A stretch of 64,000 nt of DNA from Eulemur rufifrons (taxonomy: Eukaryota; Chordata; Mammalia; Primates; Lemuridae), in contig NC_090999.1 in NCBI RefSeq assembly GCF_041146395.1, positions 66,469,001 to 66,533,000 of the forward strand, given 5' to 3'. Under the pieces are notes generated by a model. It saw only the letters and a program-made list of their open reading frames with translations. It was not told the DNA's origin and searched no databases. The first letter of the stretch is position 1. Every line of letters starts with the position of its first letter. The translations under genes and the position numbers were made by a program. Of this stretch, positions 23,991 to 36,525 are shown piece after piece.

Positions 23991-25039
23991 AATGACAAAA
24001 AAAAAAAAATGCGCTTCATGATAGATAAATCTTTTCCAATTAAAAAAAGGCCCATCAGTGTGTGTGGCTTTTAAGTGCATAGAACATCATTTTTCAAGTA
24101 CCTTGGCATTTGATATGGCATTTAATCTGGTCATTATTTTGTGTTCTAATTTTGAGGGTAGGGGGACTAGACGATCACATTTCTGTATGGAGTCTGACCA
24201 TTCAGGAGAGAGAGGGTCTTTCAGGAGTGTTGGCTTACTGTGTTTCAGATGCTCAATACAAGTGGTTCACCAATTGTGCTTTTCAATACAGTTCCACTGG
24301 CTTTTTATAGTGGAGATGCTGCCTAGATTTTGGCATTTAATTGACTTTCTTTAGTGTTTAGTAAAGTTATATCCTCTTCTATGAGAAGATAAGAAAATAG
24401 AAACTGCTAAAGAGAATATTTATACCAGGAATTCTTGGAATTAACTCATAATGACCGTGTTTAGCTTCTTGAATCAAGTCTCTTCTAGTTTGCTTAGGGT
24501 ACAACCTGTGAAATGGCTTTTCATTTTAGACTCTGTTCTACATGTCATTTGGGTATAACTCCTCATGTGTTTTAACAGAGGTACTTGAGGTTTACGAGTT
24601 TGGAGATCATCATCATGGAGCATTCCATGTCTCCTCTTTTCTGGGATTTTTCTGTGATTCCTGGTACATTTGTCTTCGTCTATGTGTAGGTCATCATGAA
24701 TAATTTAGGTCACTGCTTGCTTTTGTATAAGTGAAACTGGTTTACATAGGTATTAGAATTACTTATGTAGAACCTATCAGATAGTTATTCATGAGTAGTG
24801 CATGAAGTTAAGTACAAAACCCACAATTATTATAAACACCAGGCATTATGTAGACATTATAACAGTCAATCCATCCTAAGACACAAATTTAGGTTCAATT
24901 CTGAGAGAAATTTAGAAAGTTTACAAAATTCAGGACAAATATTTTGTGCCAGTCTGAGACCACAGTAAAAGCATCTTCTTCTCATCTGTTGTGGAAGCTT
25001 TGAAGAGCCACATTCACAAGCCAGTTAATCTGCTATGGA
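23991..25039 (+). other. CAST: CAST intron 2, no gene recognised
   Basis: Overlapping frames of 98 and 66 residues at 24058-24354 have no recognisable features. Nothing else is assigned. Confidence 0.4.
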
Positions 25040-25325
25040 GGCAACATATTATACCTGCTGAGGGCAGGCTTCAGAGTCTGACTGCCTGGACTTGAATGCC
25101 AGCTTTGCCACTTCCTAGCTGTGTGTCCTCAGGCAAGTTACTTTGCCTTACTAAGGGCACTTTTCTCATCTGCAAAATGGGGATAATAATAACTCCTACG
25201 TAAGAGTTAATGTGCAGAGCAATGAGACCATCTATATGAAGTATCTATAACAGTGTCTGGGACATAAGAAGTGTCTATAAGTGTTAGCTGCTGTTGTTAG
25301 CATTATTGATGTTATTTTATTATTA
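25040..25325 (+). repeat. MIR SINE, near full length
   Basis: A textbook plus-strand MIR: ctgactgcctggacttgaat, then cttcctagctgtgtgtcctc, then catctgcaaaatggggataa, then a degenerate tail with agtgtctgggacataagaag. Confidence 0.88.
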
Positions 25326-25631
25326 TCATTATTAGGCCAACAAAGAGAGCTTGATTGACAAAAAAGGTGAGACCCTTATTGATTTCTAACCATGGTATGG
25401 GACAGGACTTGAATATTTGATTATATATTACAAAGGCTTTCCTATTAAAAAAGAAGGAAATTTTGTAGTTTGTTAAGTTTAGACCTTTCTTTTAAAACAA
25501 ACTACATATGACAGTCAGAAACATATGCCAATAGCTAGAAAATAGAGCTACATACATCACCATTCAATGGACTGTTTTATCAAAAGCTAAAGATCTACCT
25601 TAAAAAATATGAAAATAATAAGCCTTTAAAT

Positions 25632-28107
25632 TAAGAATCTTTATCTGGGTTCTCAGTTCTGTTCCATTGGTCTATGTCTCTGTTCTTGTGCCAGTTCCAA
25701 GCTGTTTTAGTTACTATAACCTTGTAGCGTAGCCTGAAGTCTGGTAAATTGATGCTTCCCAATTTGTTCTTTTTGATTAAGATTGCTTTTGCTATACGGG
25801 GTCTTCTCTGGTTCCATACGAAGTGTAGAATTATTTTTTCTAGATCTGTGAAAAATGATGGTGGTGTTTTAATAGGGAATGCATTGAATCTGTAGATCAC
25901 TTTGGGTAGTATAGACACTTTAACAATGTTGATTCTGCGGACCCATGAGTGTGGGATGGTTTTCTATCTGTTTACATCCTCTGCTATTTTTTTCTTCAGT
26001 GTTTTATAGTTCTCCCTGTAGAGGTCTCTCACCGCTTTAATTGAATATATTCCTAGGTATTTTATTTGCTTTCTTGCTACTGTGAAGGGTATTGAGTCTT
26101 TGATTTGGTTCTCAGTTTGACTATTGTTTGCACATAGAAATGCTACTGATTTGTGTACATTGATTTTGTAACATGAGACTTTCCTGAAATTGTTTATCAA
26201 TTTCAGTAGTCTCATAGCCGAATCTTTAGGGTTTTCTAGATATCAGATTATATCATCAGCAGAGAGCAATAGTTTGACCTTTTCTGTCCCCATTTGGATG
26301 CCCTTGATTTCCTTCTCTTGTCTGAATGCTCTGGCTAGGACTTCCAGCACTATGTTGAATAGAAGTGGTGTCTGGTTCCAGTTCTAAGTGGGAATGCTTT
26401 CAATTTTTCCCCATTCAGTATGATGGCTTTGTCATATATGGCTTGTATAATTTTTAGGTAAGTCCCATCTATGCCTATTTTGTTAAGCATTCTTATCATA
26501 AAAGGGTGCTGAATTTTGTTGAATGCTTTTTCTGCATCTATTGAGAAGATCATATGGTATTTATTTTTACTTCTATTTATGTGTTGAATTACATTTATAG
26601 ATTTGTGTTTGTTGAACCATCCCTGCATCTCTGGGATGAAGCCCACTTGATGTGATGGATTATTTTTTTGATAAGCACCTAAATTCGGTTTGCTAGGATT
26701 TTGTTGAGAATTTTTGCATCTATATTTGTAAGGGATATTAATCTATAGTTTTCTTTTTTTGTTTTGTCCTTTTCTGGTTTTGGTATCAGGGTGATGTTGG
26801 TTTCATGAAATGTATTGAGGAGGATTCCTCCTTTCTCAATGTTATGGAATAATTTAGAATCCTTATTCAATAAATGGTGCTGGGAAAATTGGATAGGCAC
26901 ATGTAGAAGACTGAAACAGGATCCACACCTCTCACCTCTCACAAAAATCAACTCATGGTGGACAACAGACTTAAACCTAAGGCATGAAACTATAAGAATT
27001 CTAAAATAAAATGTTGGAAAACTCTTATAGACATTGGCCTAGGGAAAGAATTTATGAAGAAGACCCCCAAAGGCAATCACAGCAACAACAAAAATAAATA
27101 CATGGGACCTGATCAAATTAAAAAGCTTCTGCACGGCCAAGGAAACTATCACAAGAGCAAATAGACAACCTACAGAATGGGAGAAAATATTCACATGCTA
27201 CACATCTGATAAAGGGCTGATAACTAGAATCTATATAGAACTCAGGAAAATCAGCAAGAAAAAAATCAAACAACCTCATTAAAAAGTGGGCAAAGGACAT
27301 GAGCAGAAACTTTTCAAAAGTAGACAGATTAATGGCCAAGAAACATATGAAAAAATGCCCAACACCTCTAATCATCAGGGAAATGCAAATCAAAACCACA
27401 ATGAGATATAACTTATCTCCAGTGAGAATGGCTTTTATCAAAAAGTCCCAGAACAATAAATGTTGGTGTGGATGCGGAGAGATAGGAACACTCATACACT
27501 GCTGGTGGGACTGCAAACCAGTACAACCTCTGTGGAAAGCAATATGGAGATATCTCAAAGAGCAACAAGTAGAACTCCCATTTGATCTGGCAATCCCATT
27601 ACTGGGCATCTACCCAAAAGAAAAAAAGACTTGCCATAAAAAAGACATCTGCACTAAAATGTTTATAGCAGCACAATTCACAATTGCAAAGATGTGGAAA
27701 CAACCCAAGTGCCCATCAATACATGAATGGATTAATAAAATGTGGTATATGTATTCCATGGAGTTCTACTCAGCCACAAAAAACAATGGTGTTCTAGCAC
27801 CTCTTGTATTATCCTGGATAGAGCTGGAGCCCATTCTACTAAGTGAAGTATCACAAGAATGGAAAAACAAGCACCACATGTACTCACTATCAAATTGGTA
27901 TTAATTGATCAACACTTAAGTACACATTTGCAAGTAGTATTCATAGGGTATCAGGCAGGAAGGATGGGGGAGGAGGGGCTGCACACCTAATGGGTGCAAT
28001 ACGCACTGTCTGGGATGGGCTCATTTGTAGCTATGACTTGGATCGTGCAAAGGCAATATATGTAACCTCAATGTTTGTACCCCCATAATATATTGCAATA
28101 AAAAATT
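25632..28107 (+). mobile_element. L1 with 5' inversion (twin priming)
   Basis: 25632 to about 26850 holds L1 ORF2 reverse-transcriptase sequence on the minus strand. From there to 28107 the ORF2 C-terminus and 3' untranslated region are on the plus strand. The inverted part stops at the TENPDKD block; the plus part resumes at ESLFNKWCW, so only about 20 residues are missing between the two. A 201-codon frame at 27299-27904 keeps the Cys motif (CWCGC ... HCWWDC). Frameshifts elsewhere make it inactive. A possible decayed duplication (aaagatctacctta at 25589, aaagattttacctta at 28116) is uncertain. Confidence 0.88.
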
Positions 28108-28130
28108 GTCTCTGAAAAGATTTTACCTTA

Positions 28131-28637
28131 TGGCATATGGAATCAGAATCAAATATTAACAAAATATTGAAGGAATTGAATGGAAGTTAAATTCACTGAC
28201 TTCGGCATAGATCATGAATCCTAGAAACCTGATGGACAGATCCATTAAATGTTATTCCAGAAATATCCTGTTTAAAGTAAAAATGTTTTCATTCTTCTAT
28301 GTAGACTTTATAAACTTCTCAACGATAATGGAATGATTGGTTAAAAAGGGATAATAACCTGAATACATGCCCAAAGCAAGGTACCTGTCTTGTCTAAGGA
28401 CTGAATATGTATGATTCTTGTCACAATGTCAACAACACTTTAACATATAACAATGTCTATACTAGTTGTCATAGCCTTATAAAAAAATGGGAAGCAAAAC
28501 TTTATGGCAAGTTGAAATCACAAAGTCGTTCATGTTCCAAGCAGCGTTATTACAGAATGCTTAGTAAATATGTACCATAAAAAAAATCAAAAACTCTCTA
28601 TTCCTCATTTTCCCGGACGTTACATGGATAGATAATG
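28131..28637 (+). other. CAST: CAST intron 2, no feature recognised
   Basis: AT-rich unique-looking sequence. Nothing assigned. Confidence 0.4.
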
Positions 28638-28836
28638 CAGTGATCCTCAAGTTGTAACATACCTAAGAATCCCCTGGAGATAGTATAAAAAATTCAGACT
28701 TCTGGGCCCCCTTCCCAGCAATTCGATTCAGATTTAGATCTAAGGTGGGACCAAGGAATCAGTATTTTTACTAATTACCCCAGGTGATTCTTCTCCTATG
28801 CCAGTGGTCTTCTCAGTACATTTTGAGTAACACTGA
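28638..28836 (+). repeat. MER5-like hAT DNA transposon remnant
   Basis: Starts cagtgatcctcaagttgtaa, contains aagaatcccctggagatagt and agacttctgggccccc, and ends ttttgagtaacactg, in the MER5A order. Confidence 0.7.
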
Positions 28837-30000
28837 AATAATTCTTACAGACTGCCTAGCGCACGTAAGCATTTTTTCTTTTTTTCTTTTCATATTTTCT
28901 TTTTAAGATGAGCCCTCTTCCTCCTCGCTACCCCACTTGCTCTACCATATTCTGGGGATGCCTGGCTCTAGAGCACATCAAGAGACCTACAGTTTCAAAG
29001 AGTCATTGGACCACGTGAGGGGTTTTGGTTGGAGGGAGCAGGTGCTGGTCCTATATCTTCCCACTTCTCACAGGACTTTGTCCCTTTGATTATTCCTTCT
29101 TTCCCTTCACTCTTTATTTAATCATTCCTCTTTAGGCCACATATCAGTTCAGTCTTCTTCACAATAAACTGTTTTAAAATATTTCCTTTGAAACTGCCCA
29201 AGCTCCCGTCTCATCTTTCTTTCAAACCCTCACTGCCAAAATCTTGGTTGAAATTACTGAAGAAAAGAGTGTAGAGAGAGAAGACAGAAATGAAAGGCAA
29301 GTGTTGATGAATGTCTACATGTAGGAGACAGGAAGGAGAAATAGATGAGTAAGTCAAAGAAGCAGCAGTCAAAGGGGGAGGGGAAGCTGGATGCTCGGGG
29401 TCATCGGTGGGCAGAGTGGAGGAAGGAGTAGAGAGTCACAGAGCTGACGATGTTGATGCTTCCAGAGTGATGAGGGCTGAGGCCAGGCCCTTGACTGGAG
29501 GTCAGGAGAATGTCCTCTTCTGAACTGTTACTGTGGAGTAACAGATTACCCATTGTACCATGATTATGATTGAGAGGGTGCTGAGTGAATGGAGATTCTG
29601 CTTACATGACTCTTCTTCCAGTGTACATAGATTTATGTAAACAACAGATGAAGCAAAAAAAAAAAAAAAAAATGAAGTTGAAATCAGTGATTATTTACAC
29701 AGAAAAAAATAAGTATGTAAAGAAAAAAATTATGTATCAGACCAGTTAAAGAGTGGTAAGGCAGTCTTCATTTAGACAATTGCTATCGATGTAGGGCCCG
29801 CCACAATGGAGTTTTGCAGTAAGGGAGAGAGACTGTGGGGGTGGCTGGTTTTTCCAAGAGGGCTTTGTAAACATTGGCTCCTTAAAGTCAACCTTAGTTT
29901 TGAAAATTGGATTCTTCGCACATCATTCTCAACTATGACATTCTAGTTAGTCAAGGCCTTGGTAATATTCAACTCTGAATACAGTAAGTTAAAGAGGGGA
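28837..30000 (+). other. CAST: CAST intron 2, no gene recognised
   Basis: Purine-rich text at 29270-29480 and a poly-A run at about 29656-29672. No transposon family or exon was recognised. Confidence 0.4.
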
Positions 30001-30041
30001 GTTGGTAGATGGAAAGTCACCAAGAGGAAGCATCAGGGTAA

Positions 30042-30230
30042 GGGGGATTCTGGCTAAACTGACCTAACAGGATTCCTGCAAAAGGTAGGTCAGGGTGATC
30101 AGACACCTGGGGGATGCTGGGGGATGAGGGAACCTGATCAGATATCATCAGGGGGTGATCAGATATCAAGGATGGGGGATTGTGGCTACCATGACTTAGC
30201 AGGATTCTTGCTAAAATTGGACAAGGCAGA
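30042..30230 (+). repeat. Diverged tandem duplication, possible LTR remnant
   Basis: Copy A at 30042-30093 (gggggattctggctaaactg ... caggattcctgcaaaa) is repeated as copy B at 30174-30227 (gggggattgtggctaccatg ... caggattcttgctaaa), about 132 bases on. Between them tgatcagatatca occurs twice, at 30135 and 30156. Such internal doubling is seen in some mammalian LTRs, but I cannot assign a family. Confidence 0.6.
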
Positions 30231-30299
30231 GATAGATGAACAGGTAAGTCCAAAAGTTGAGGCCTAGTTGAAAAAGAGCTCAGAGGAGCCACACTAGAG

Positions 30300-31315
30300 T
30301 TTGGTAAAAGAAAATCTTTGTCAGTGTGATGGGGATGCTTTGCATGTTAGAGATTTCTTGGTACTATTCTCTGCCAGTTTTTTATGGGTAAATGGATTTA
30401 CTTTTCAATTAATCAATATCAAATAAGACAGACATTATTTGGGAAGAACTCACAAGAGAATTCTAAAAATATTTCATCCTACTTGTTAGGATTCCAGACT
30501 TCCTGGTATATTATTCACATTAGGGTTGGCATCTCTGGGCTCTCTCTTTTAAAAATCAAGCATCTGATTCCTAAAATGATCTAATTTGAGCTTCAGGAGA
30601 AGAATTTTTGGACTTTAGCACATTCTAGTAACTTAACACTTTGAAGTATGAAATCTGCAAATTCAGTTTTAAAGAAAAACATTTCTCTTATAGGAAACTG
30701 AGAGCTAAAACGATCTCATGTTCACATTCCAGTTTTGGTTTCACTTAGTACTTGGGATAAAAATTGCTTCTTTGGATATGATTTTGTCACTTACTTTTTT
30801 CCTATTTACTTTCTTGATATGGTGAATAGTCTCAGTGTACTCTGAAACTATACATTTATTTCACAGAATAATGAAATAGAAAGCTGAATAATGAATTTAA
30901 AAGATAATGATGGTACAAAGAGGAGAGGTTGCTGAAGTATTTGTTAGATATGATATGGTGGTGTCTGCCTGAATGTTAAACATGTGGTTCAGAGGACACC
31001 CAGTGGATAAAAGTAGGTACTCCTTGTTGTGATACAGTGTTCAAAAAATTAAGGAATAAAATACTTCTTGCCTCAGCAGTGATCACCTGGTTGACTTTGT
31101 TTTTCTGAATGAGCATAGGGGTGTATGTGTGTGTGTTAGGTATGTGTATATTTTAAGAAGAGGTTTGGTTTTGCTCTTATATAAATTTTCTTTGAATAAA
31201 AACAGACAAATTATAAGATTGAAAATGTTAAAAGTATGATTAAACTTTTCCTTTAATAAGAAATAAATTGTATTTAGAAATGTGAAATAAATGGCTGAGA
31301 GTCATGAATAAGAAA
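30300..31315 (+). other. CAST: CAST intron 2, no gene recognised
   Basis: AT-rich sequence without recognisable repeats or exon-like frames. Confidence 0.4.
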
Positions 31316-32090
31316 AACAAACCTTTTTGACCCAGAAATTTCAATTCGAGGAATTTTTTCCAAGTGTATAATCAAAGGTATATTTGATGACCTATATACA
31401 AAGATATTTATCATAGCTTTATTTGATAAACTAAAAAGTAAACACATGGGCTAGGCACGGTGGCTCACGCCTGTAATCCTAGCACTCTGGGAGGCCGAGG
31501 CAGCGGATCGTTTGAGCTCAGGAGTTTGAGACCAGCCTGAGCAAGAGCAGGACCCCGTCTCTACTAAATATAGAAAGAAACTATATGTCCAGCTAAAAAT
31601 ATATATAGAAAAATTAGCTGGGCACGGTGATGCATGCCTGTAGTCCCAGCTACTCTGGAGGCTGAGGCAGGAGGATCGCTTGAGCCCAGGAGTTTGAGGT
31701 TGCTGTGACCACGGCACTCTAGCCCGGGCAACAGAGTGACACTGTCTCAAAAAAAAAAAAAAAAAAAAAAGTAAACACATGTATAGAAGTAATGAATTGA
31801 TAAAATTATGGCACAAATGTAGTGAAGAAGGCATCTTTAACACCATGCTTTGAAAAACATTTAATGGCAGAGGAAAATGTTTATATTAGGTAGAACTTTT
31901 TTTAAAATGTGAGGCCTACAATTCTATTTTGTAACATAATATGTTGTACATATTTTTATATTTATAAAATAGAAAAAATAACTGAAAGTAGTTGTAAGGA
32001 TTTTGAGTAATTTATGTTTCTTCTTCCTACTTTCTCTTTATCCTAAATGTATTTTTTAAATCAGAAGAAAAAGAATAGTAAACAGCATAG
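31316..32090 (+). repeat. Old L1M-lineage fragment split by an Alu
   Basis: The text gacccagaaatttcaattcg ... tacaaagatatttatcatag and, after the Alu, gataaaattatggcacaaat ... gaaaatgtttatatta, follows the order of an old L1 ORF2/3' segment. Decayed, subfamily unassigned. Confidence 0.5.
31449..31765 (+). mobile_element. Alu, strepsirrhine type
   Basis: Forward Alu (ggctaggcacggtggctcac) with a long poly-A tail. Flanked by aaaaagtaaacacatg at 31433-31448 and 31766-31781. The right arm has lost the usual gctgacgc segment (gctgtgaccacggcactcta). Confidence 0.94.
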
Positions 32091-32231
32091 ATAATAAAAG
32101 ATTAAGGTCTTTTAACAATGATTAAAACTAAACTTCTGCATCTGTTTGCTTAGACCTTAGAGGAATATTGTGTATTTGAGCTTTTTTACTTGGGAGCCCC
32201 AAGAGGTATTTTTAGAGCGAGGCTGCTGCTG

Positions 32232-32253
32232 GTGTGTGTGTGTGTGTGTGTGT
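32232..32253. repeat. (TG)n microsatellite
   Basis: About 11 uninterrupted TG units, then ttgtgtgc. A potentially polymorphic dinucleotide. Confidence 0.95.
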
Positions 32254-32814
32254 TGTGTGCTTATATGTGCACACATGCATGTGTTTGAGTAGGAGAGAAC
32301 ACGGACAGAACATAAGGACTTATGCAGAAAGGTAGTTTGGAGAGCAAGAATTCTTAAATATTTTTGGTTCATGGTACCTTTAGCAATCTGATGAAAACTG
32401 TGATCTTTTTTCTGAAAACTACACACATATATGAATACAAAAAAAAAAAAAAAAGACCCAAAAATGTTACATACAATTTAAAGAGGTTTGTGGATATACA
32501 CCATCCCCACCCCTGCAGGCACAATCTTATGAAGTAGATATATTCAGAAAGCACTGTCTTATTACTGTTTTCCTAGTTGGCTTTTTGATGTCTGAAATTC
32601 TACCGTTAGCAACTTCCTTAACCTTTGAGTTAAGCATTGCCTTCCCTTGGGTCTTGTTTTAAATTGTAAGTATTCCCAGGGGGTGATAAACATTCATTAT
32701 TAATGCCTTAATAAGAAGTAGGCTTGACAGGAAAGGAAGAGAATAATGTAAGCACTGTTCTTCTGTAGATTGGTAAAGGTGGCAGAGAACTAGAGATCAT
32801 TTGATGATAATAGC
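32254..32814 (+). other. CAST: CAST intron 2, no gene recognised
   Basis: A poly-A run lies at about 32440-32455. The rest is unassigned. Confidence 0.4.
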
Positions 32815-33010
32815 TAACATAGACATTATACATGTGCACATGCATGTGTGCACACGTGTACACACACACCCCTTACAGCAACCCAATTCTTCTGATGAGG
32901 AAATTGAGGCATAGCTTGATTAAATAACCCATCCAAGGCCACACAGTTATTTAATAGTGAAGCCCAGTGAACTCACTTTACAGAGTCTGTGCTTTTAACT
33001 AATATTCGAT
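32815..33010 (-). repeat. MIR SINE fragment
   Basis: Plus-strand text gatgaggaaattgaggcata ... ccaaggccacacagttattt ... gagtctgtgcttttaactaa is the minus-strand MIR. A CA/TG-rich alternating stretch lies at 32835-32870. Confidence 0.75.
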
Positions 33011-33199
33011 ACTGATCATAAAATTGCCCATATTAAGAATTCTACCTTATAACATGGAGGCCAACTCCATAGACTTCCCTACTACTGTTGTCAACTTTTG
33101 TAAATTCACTTCTCTACCTCTTCATTTCCCTCTTTCTTCCTTACGTTGTGCCTTCTTTTCATTCAAGAAGATCATAAAGCACGTTAAATCATTCCAATT

Positions 33200-33310
33200 C
33201 CCATGAGGTAGGTGTAGCTATTCCCCCTTTGTAGGCAGGAAATTGAGGCTCAGCGGGAAGCTAAGTCAGAGCAGGGGCAGAGCCAGAGAAGGGAGAGCAT
33301 TCTCCTAACT
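33200..33310 (-). repeat. MIR-like fragment
   Basis: Text catgaggtaggtgtagctat ... ggaaattgaggctcagcggg fits the MIR core on the minus strand. Short. Confidence 0.5.
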
Positions 33311-33395
33311 CCTATTCAAGACTAAACTAGAAAGACTTGAGCTGGACCATGTGGAGGACTTCCACCTGGAGGTAATGCATAGGAACTGAGTAATC

Positions 33396-33424
33396 ATAAA
33401 ACAAAACAAAACAAAACAAAACAA
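33396..33424. repeat. (AAAAC)n microsatellite
   Basis: About five tandem aaaac units. Confidence 0.9.
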
Positions 33425-34579
33425 CCTTACAGGAGTGTGCTCACCATATGTTCACCATAATGTGTGTTACTGAGACCATTGTACACGTGACATTTCATTC
33501 AGTACATGAATTGCTATATAATGTTATAAGTTAATAAGACTGATGCATTATGACTTATTTATGTGTTTCCTGGGGCCAGCATATTGTATTTACTGCTTTG
33601 CATTTGTGGTAGCACATGTTTATATTTCTTTTGACAATAAAAGCAATTTGTACTTATTTGTAGACTACTTAAACTGTAGTATAAAAGAACATTTGTAAAT
33701 AAGAGTCACAGTTTTATAATTGCTAGTGTTGGAAAATCTGCTTACACTTTTGAAAGACAATCTTTCTAGGTACTATTTTCAAATAAAGCATGTGTTTTCA
33801 TGTGGAAACACAATACTTCTCACCATTTTATAGACTACTAAGTAATGGAATTGATTTGTTAAAAAAAATGTCAAAACGTACGTATTTTAATGAAAATTTT
33901 TATCCTGAAAAATACTACATTTCATCAAGTCTAAGAAATGCACCGTTAGGCAATTTTGTCATTGTGCAAATGTCATAGAGTGTATTTACACAAACCTAGA
34001 TTATATATATAATTTTATTTATATATATTTATCCATGTGGAAAACCAAATGTCCGAGCACCATGACTGAATATCAATCATTTCCCCTGCTTGATCTGGAT
34101 TGCCAATATCAAGTGCCTTATGTCAAGTTTCTATATATGCTCCATTATAATCTTAAGAGACTACTGTTGTATGTGCAGTCCATTGTTGATGGAAACATTA
34201 CTTGGTGCATGACTGTAAGCATTTCTTATTATATCATAATATCCCCTGCTCTAAAGTCTGCTCTGGTCCAACCTAACAAAGCTTAAAAGCAGATCTCAAA
34301 AGGATCAAACTGTTTCCAATTAACTTAACTGTGTCCTATTATTAGAATTGGGCTAGTTCTAAGGAAAAATCACTTTTTCTATTCAATAAAAAGTGATTTT
34401 TTTATATATGAATAATAAAAGTTCATAGAGAATTTTCAACAGCCACCAAGTCTTCTCATGTGTTAAAAGTAGACCCACTGGGGTTGTCCTGGGGAGGTCA
34501 GTCTGTCCCATTACTACCTGTTCAAGGACTTTGGGCTGCTCTCTTCAGAGCAGGGATTTCCAACTTGTGGGCCACAGAC
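33425..34579 (+). other. CAST: CAST intron 2, no gene recognised
   Basis: AT-rich sequence with short open frames at 33790-33978 and 34035-34286 that have no recognisable features. Confidence 0.4.
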
Positions 34580-34745
34580 CTCAGCGCATATCTCATCTCA
34601 TCTAATCCTCAAAATCACCTGCAGAGATATGAATAGTGTTATTCACATTACCCAGTTGAGAACACTGGTGTTTACAAATGTTCACAAACTTGCCCAAGTT
34701 CTCATAGTTGGCATTTGGTGAACCAGGATTTTTGCTACATAAATC
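34580..34745 (-). repeat. MIR-like fragment
   Basis: The text tctcatctaatcctcaaaat ... acttgcccaagttctcatag ... gtgaaccaggatttttgcta follows the minus-strand MIR. Confidence 0.55.
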
Positions 34746-36060
34746 AAAAAATAGGACCAATATCCTACAGAATGTAGCATGTTTCTTTGCAGAGTCTCTA
34801 AGTCTCAGGACAACATGTGGCTTTACTCAGAGGGACTTTCCTGAGATTTTAGGTGATAGTGACACAGCAACTCTTTGCCTGGCTCTTGAAATTTCATTGA
34901 AATTTTGAAAACAATTTTTAAGACTTGAATGCTGATTACTTTAGTAAATAATTTTTATTATGAACTACAATAATATACAAAAAGGTATGCAATTAATTCT
35001 TTTCATGCCCTCCTGCAACACCTGACCTAATCAATCTAATCTGTGCATTTTTTTATTGCACTTCTCTGTTCAAGTGTGAGGTGTCTTCTTTTGCTGGTCT
35101 CTTGGATGGCAACATGTGAACTACTTCTGAAGGTGAGGGAGCCGCTTCCAGTAGAGGATGTAGATTCTTAGTCTGTGGAAATAGGACTGCTTCTGTGTGA
35201 AGTCGGGACTCTTCTCGTGAGCAGGAGGGGCCACACATGTTCTCTGTAAATGGGCCAGACTTAGAGTCCCGGAGTTTGCGTCCAGTAGAGGCAAATATGG
35301 CGTAGAGTATTACACTTCTGTTCCTGTCAATGGTTAGGACTGAGGACCTGTGACATGCTGAATTGCAAGGAGGGAATGACTCAGCCAGACCGGACAACAG
35401 AAAAGGGAAAAAGGGCAGGATGTTCCTAATAGTTTACTTCCTGTACAACTTGAATTAAACAAAGAGGTGTACATAAATACTGGATGGAATGTGACTGGTT
35501 GGCAAGGAAATATCTCTCATTGGTCTTTAGTCTATGGATTTATGGAAATGAAGGAAAGTAATTTAACTCAAAATTTGAATTTATCATAGGATTAGCATTC
35601 TCATCTAACATCTTAATCTTTTATTTTAGAGATTAGCCCATATCATCATTAGGAAAAATGTAGAATCATACACAAATGAGCTTGTTTTGAGAATTTCTGC
35701 TTCTGTTTGAGGATAGGTCTAGCCCAACACTAGTTAGTGAGTATGCAGATCTAGCCAGGTGAGAGATGTATCCAGGCCAGGGTGAGATTTCGAAGGACTG
35801 ATGCTGATTGTAATGGGTGTAGAGGTGAAGAAGACTCCTACAAAACTAAGTACAAGGCGACATGAAGCCAGAGGACCTTGAGAACTTTGCACCTGGAGGC
35901 AAGGGAGGACTCCTGGGGGCCAGCTAATACCCCAAGACCAGGAAGCAGACCAGAGCCTGGCAGAAATTGATGTTCCCAAACACATCTGACTGTAGGGCCA
36001 TCCTGAATGCACATCACTTCAGACTAAGTATCTTGGTCCAACATCTTGTTTCATCTCTTA
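34746..36060 (+). other. CAST: CAST intron 2, no gene recognised
   Basis: A 114-codon minus-strand frame at 35053-35397 (starting MSGLAESFPPCN) has no recognisable domain; an AATAAA signal lies just downstream on that strand near 35055. It could be a decayed pseudogene, but no parent is recognised. Other frames are shorter. Confidence 0.4.
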
Positions 36061-36064
36061 GTAT

Positions 36065-36525
36065 ATGTGCCTGTACCCACCAAGCTTTGGCTGCACTGGC
36101 TTCTTTCTGTTCCTCCTACTTGCTAAGCCCATTCCGACCTCAGGACCTTTGCATGTGCTGCTCTGTCCACCTAGAATGCCTCCTCTCCCCCATCCCAGAT
36201 TTACATGATTGCTTTCTTCACGACAGTCAGGTCTCAGTCAAATTTCACTTCGTCCATCCTGTCTGAAGCAATCCTCAGCCAGTTTCTCTCTGTTACATCA
36301 CTCTGTGTTACAGTCTGTTCAGCACTCAGTACTCTGCAATCATCTTGTTCTCTGAAATCATCTTGTTTTTTTTTTTTTTTTTGACTTATTTAGAGGTTGA
36401 GTCCTCCTACTGGAATGTAAGCTCCCTGAGAGCAGGAGCTTTTTCTGTTTACTTGGTCATTATATCCCCATTACCTAGAATAGGACCAGGCTCATAGTTT
36501 GTCCAATAAATGAAGGAACAAAATG
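36065..36525 (+). repeat. L2 LINE 3' end
   Basis: Classic L2 order: cctcaggacctttgcatgtg, then gtcaggtctcagtcaaattt, then actggaatgtaagctccctg, agagcaggagctttttctg and finally ccaataaatgaaggaac. A poly-T run at 36367-36382 interrupts it. Confidence 0.85.

Noticed and set aside
27299..27904. 201-codon frame as a host gene
   Set aside because: It is the C-terminal part of L1 ORF2 within a 5'-inverted element.
25589..28130. aaagatctacctta / aaagattttacctta as the L1 target duplication
   Set aside because: The copies differ by an indel and about 30 bases of unexplained sequence separate the left one from the L1. Kept only as a possibility.
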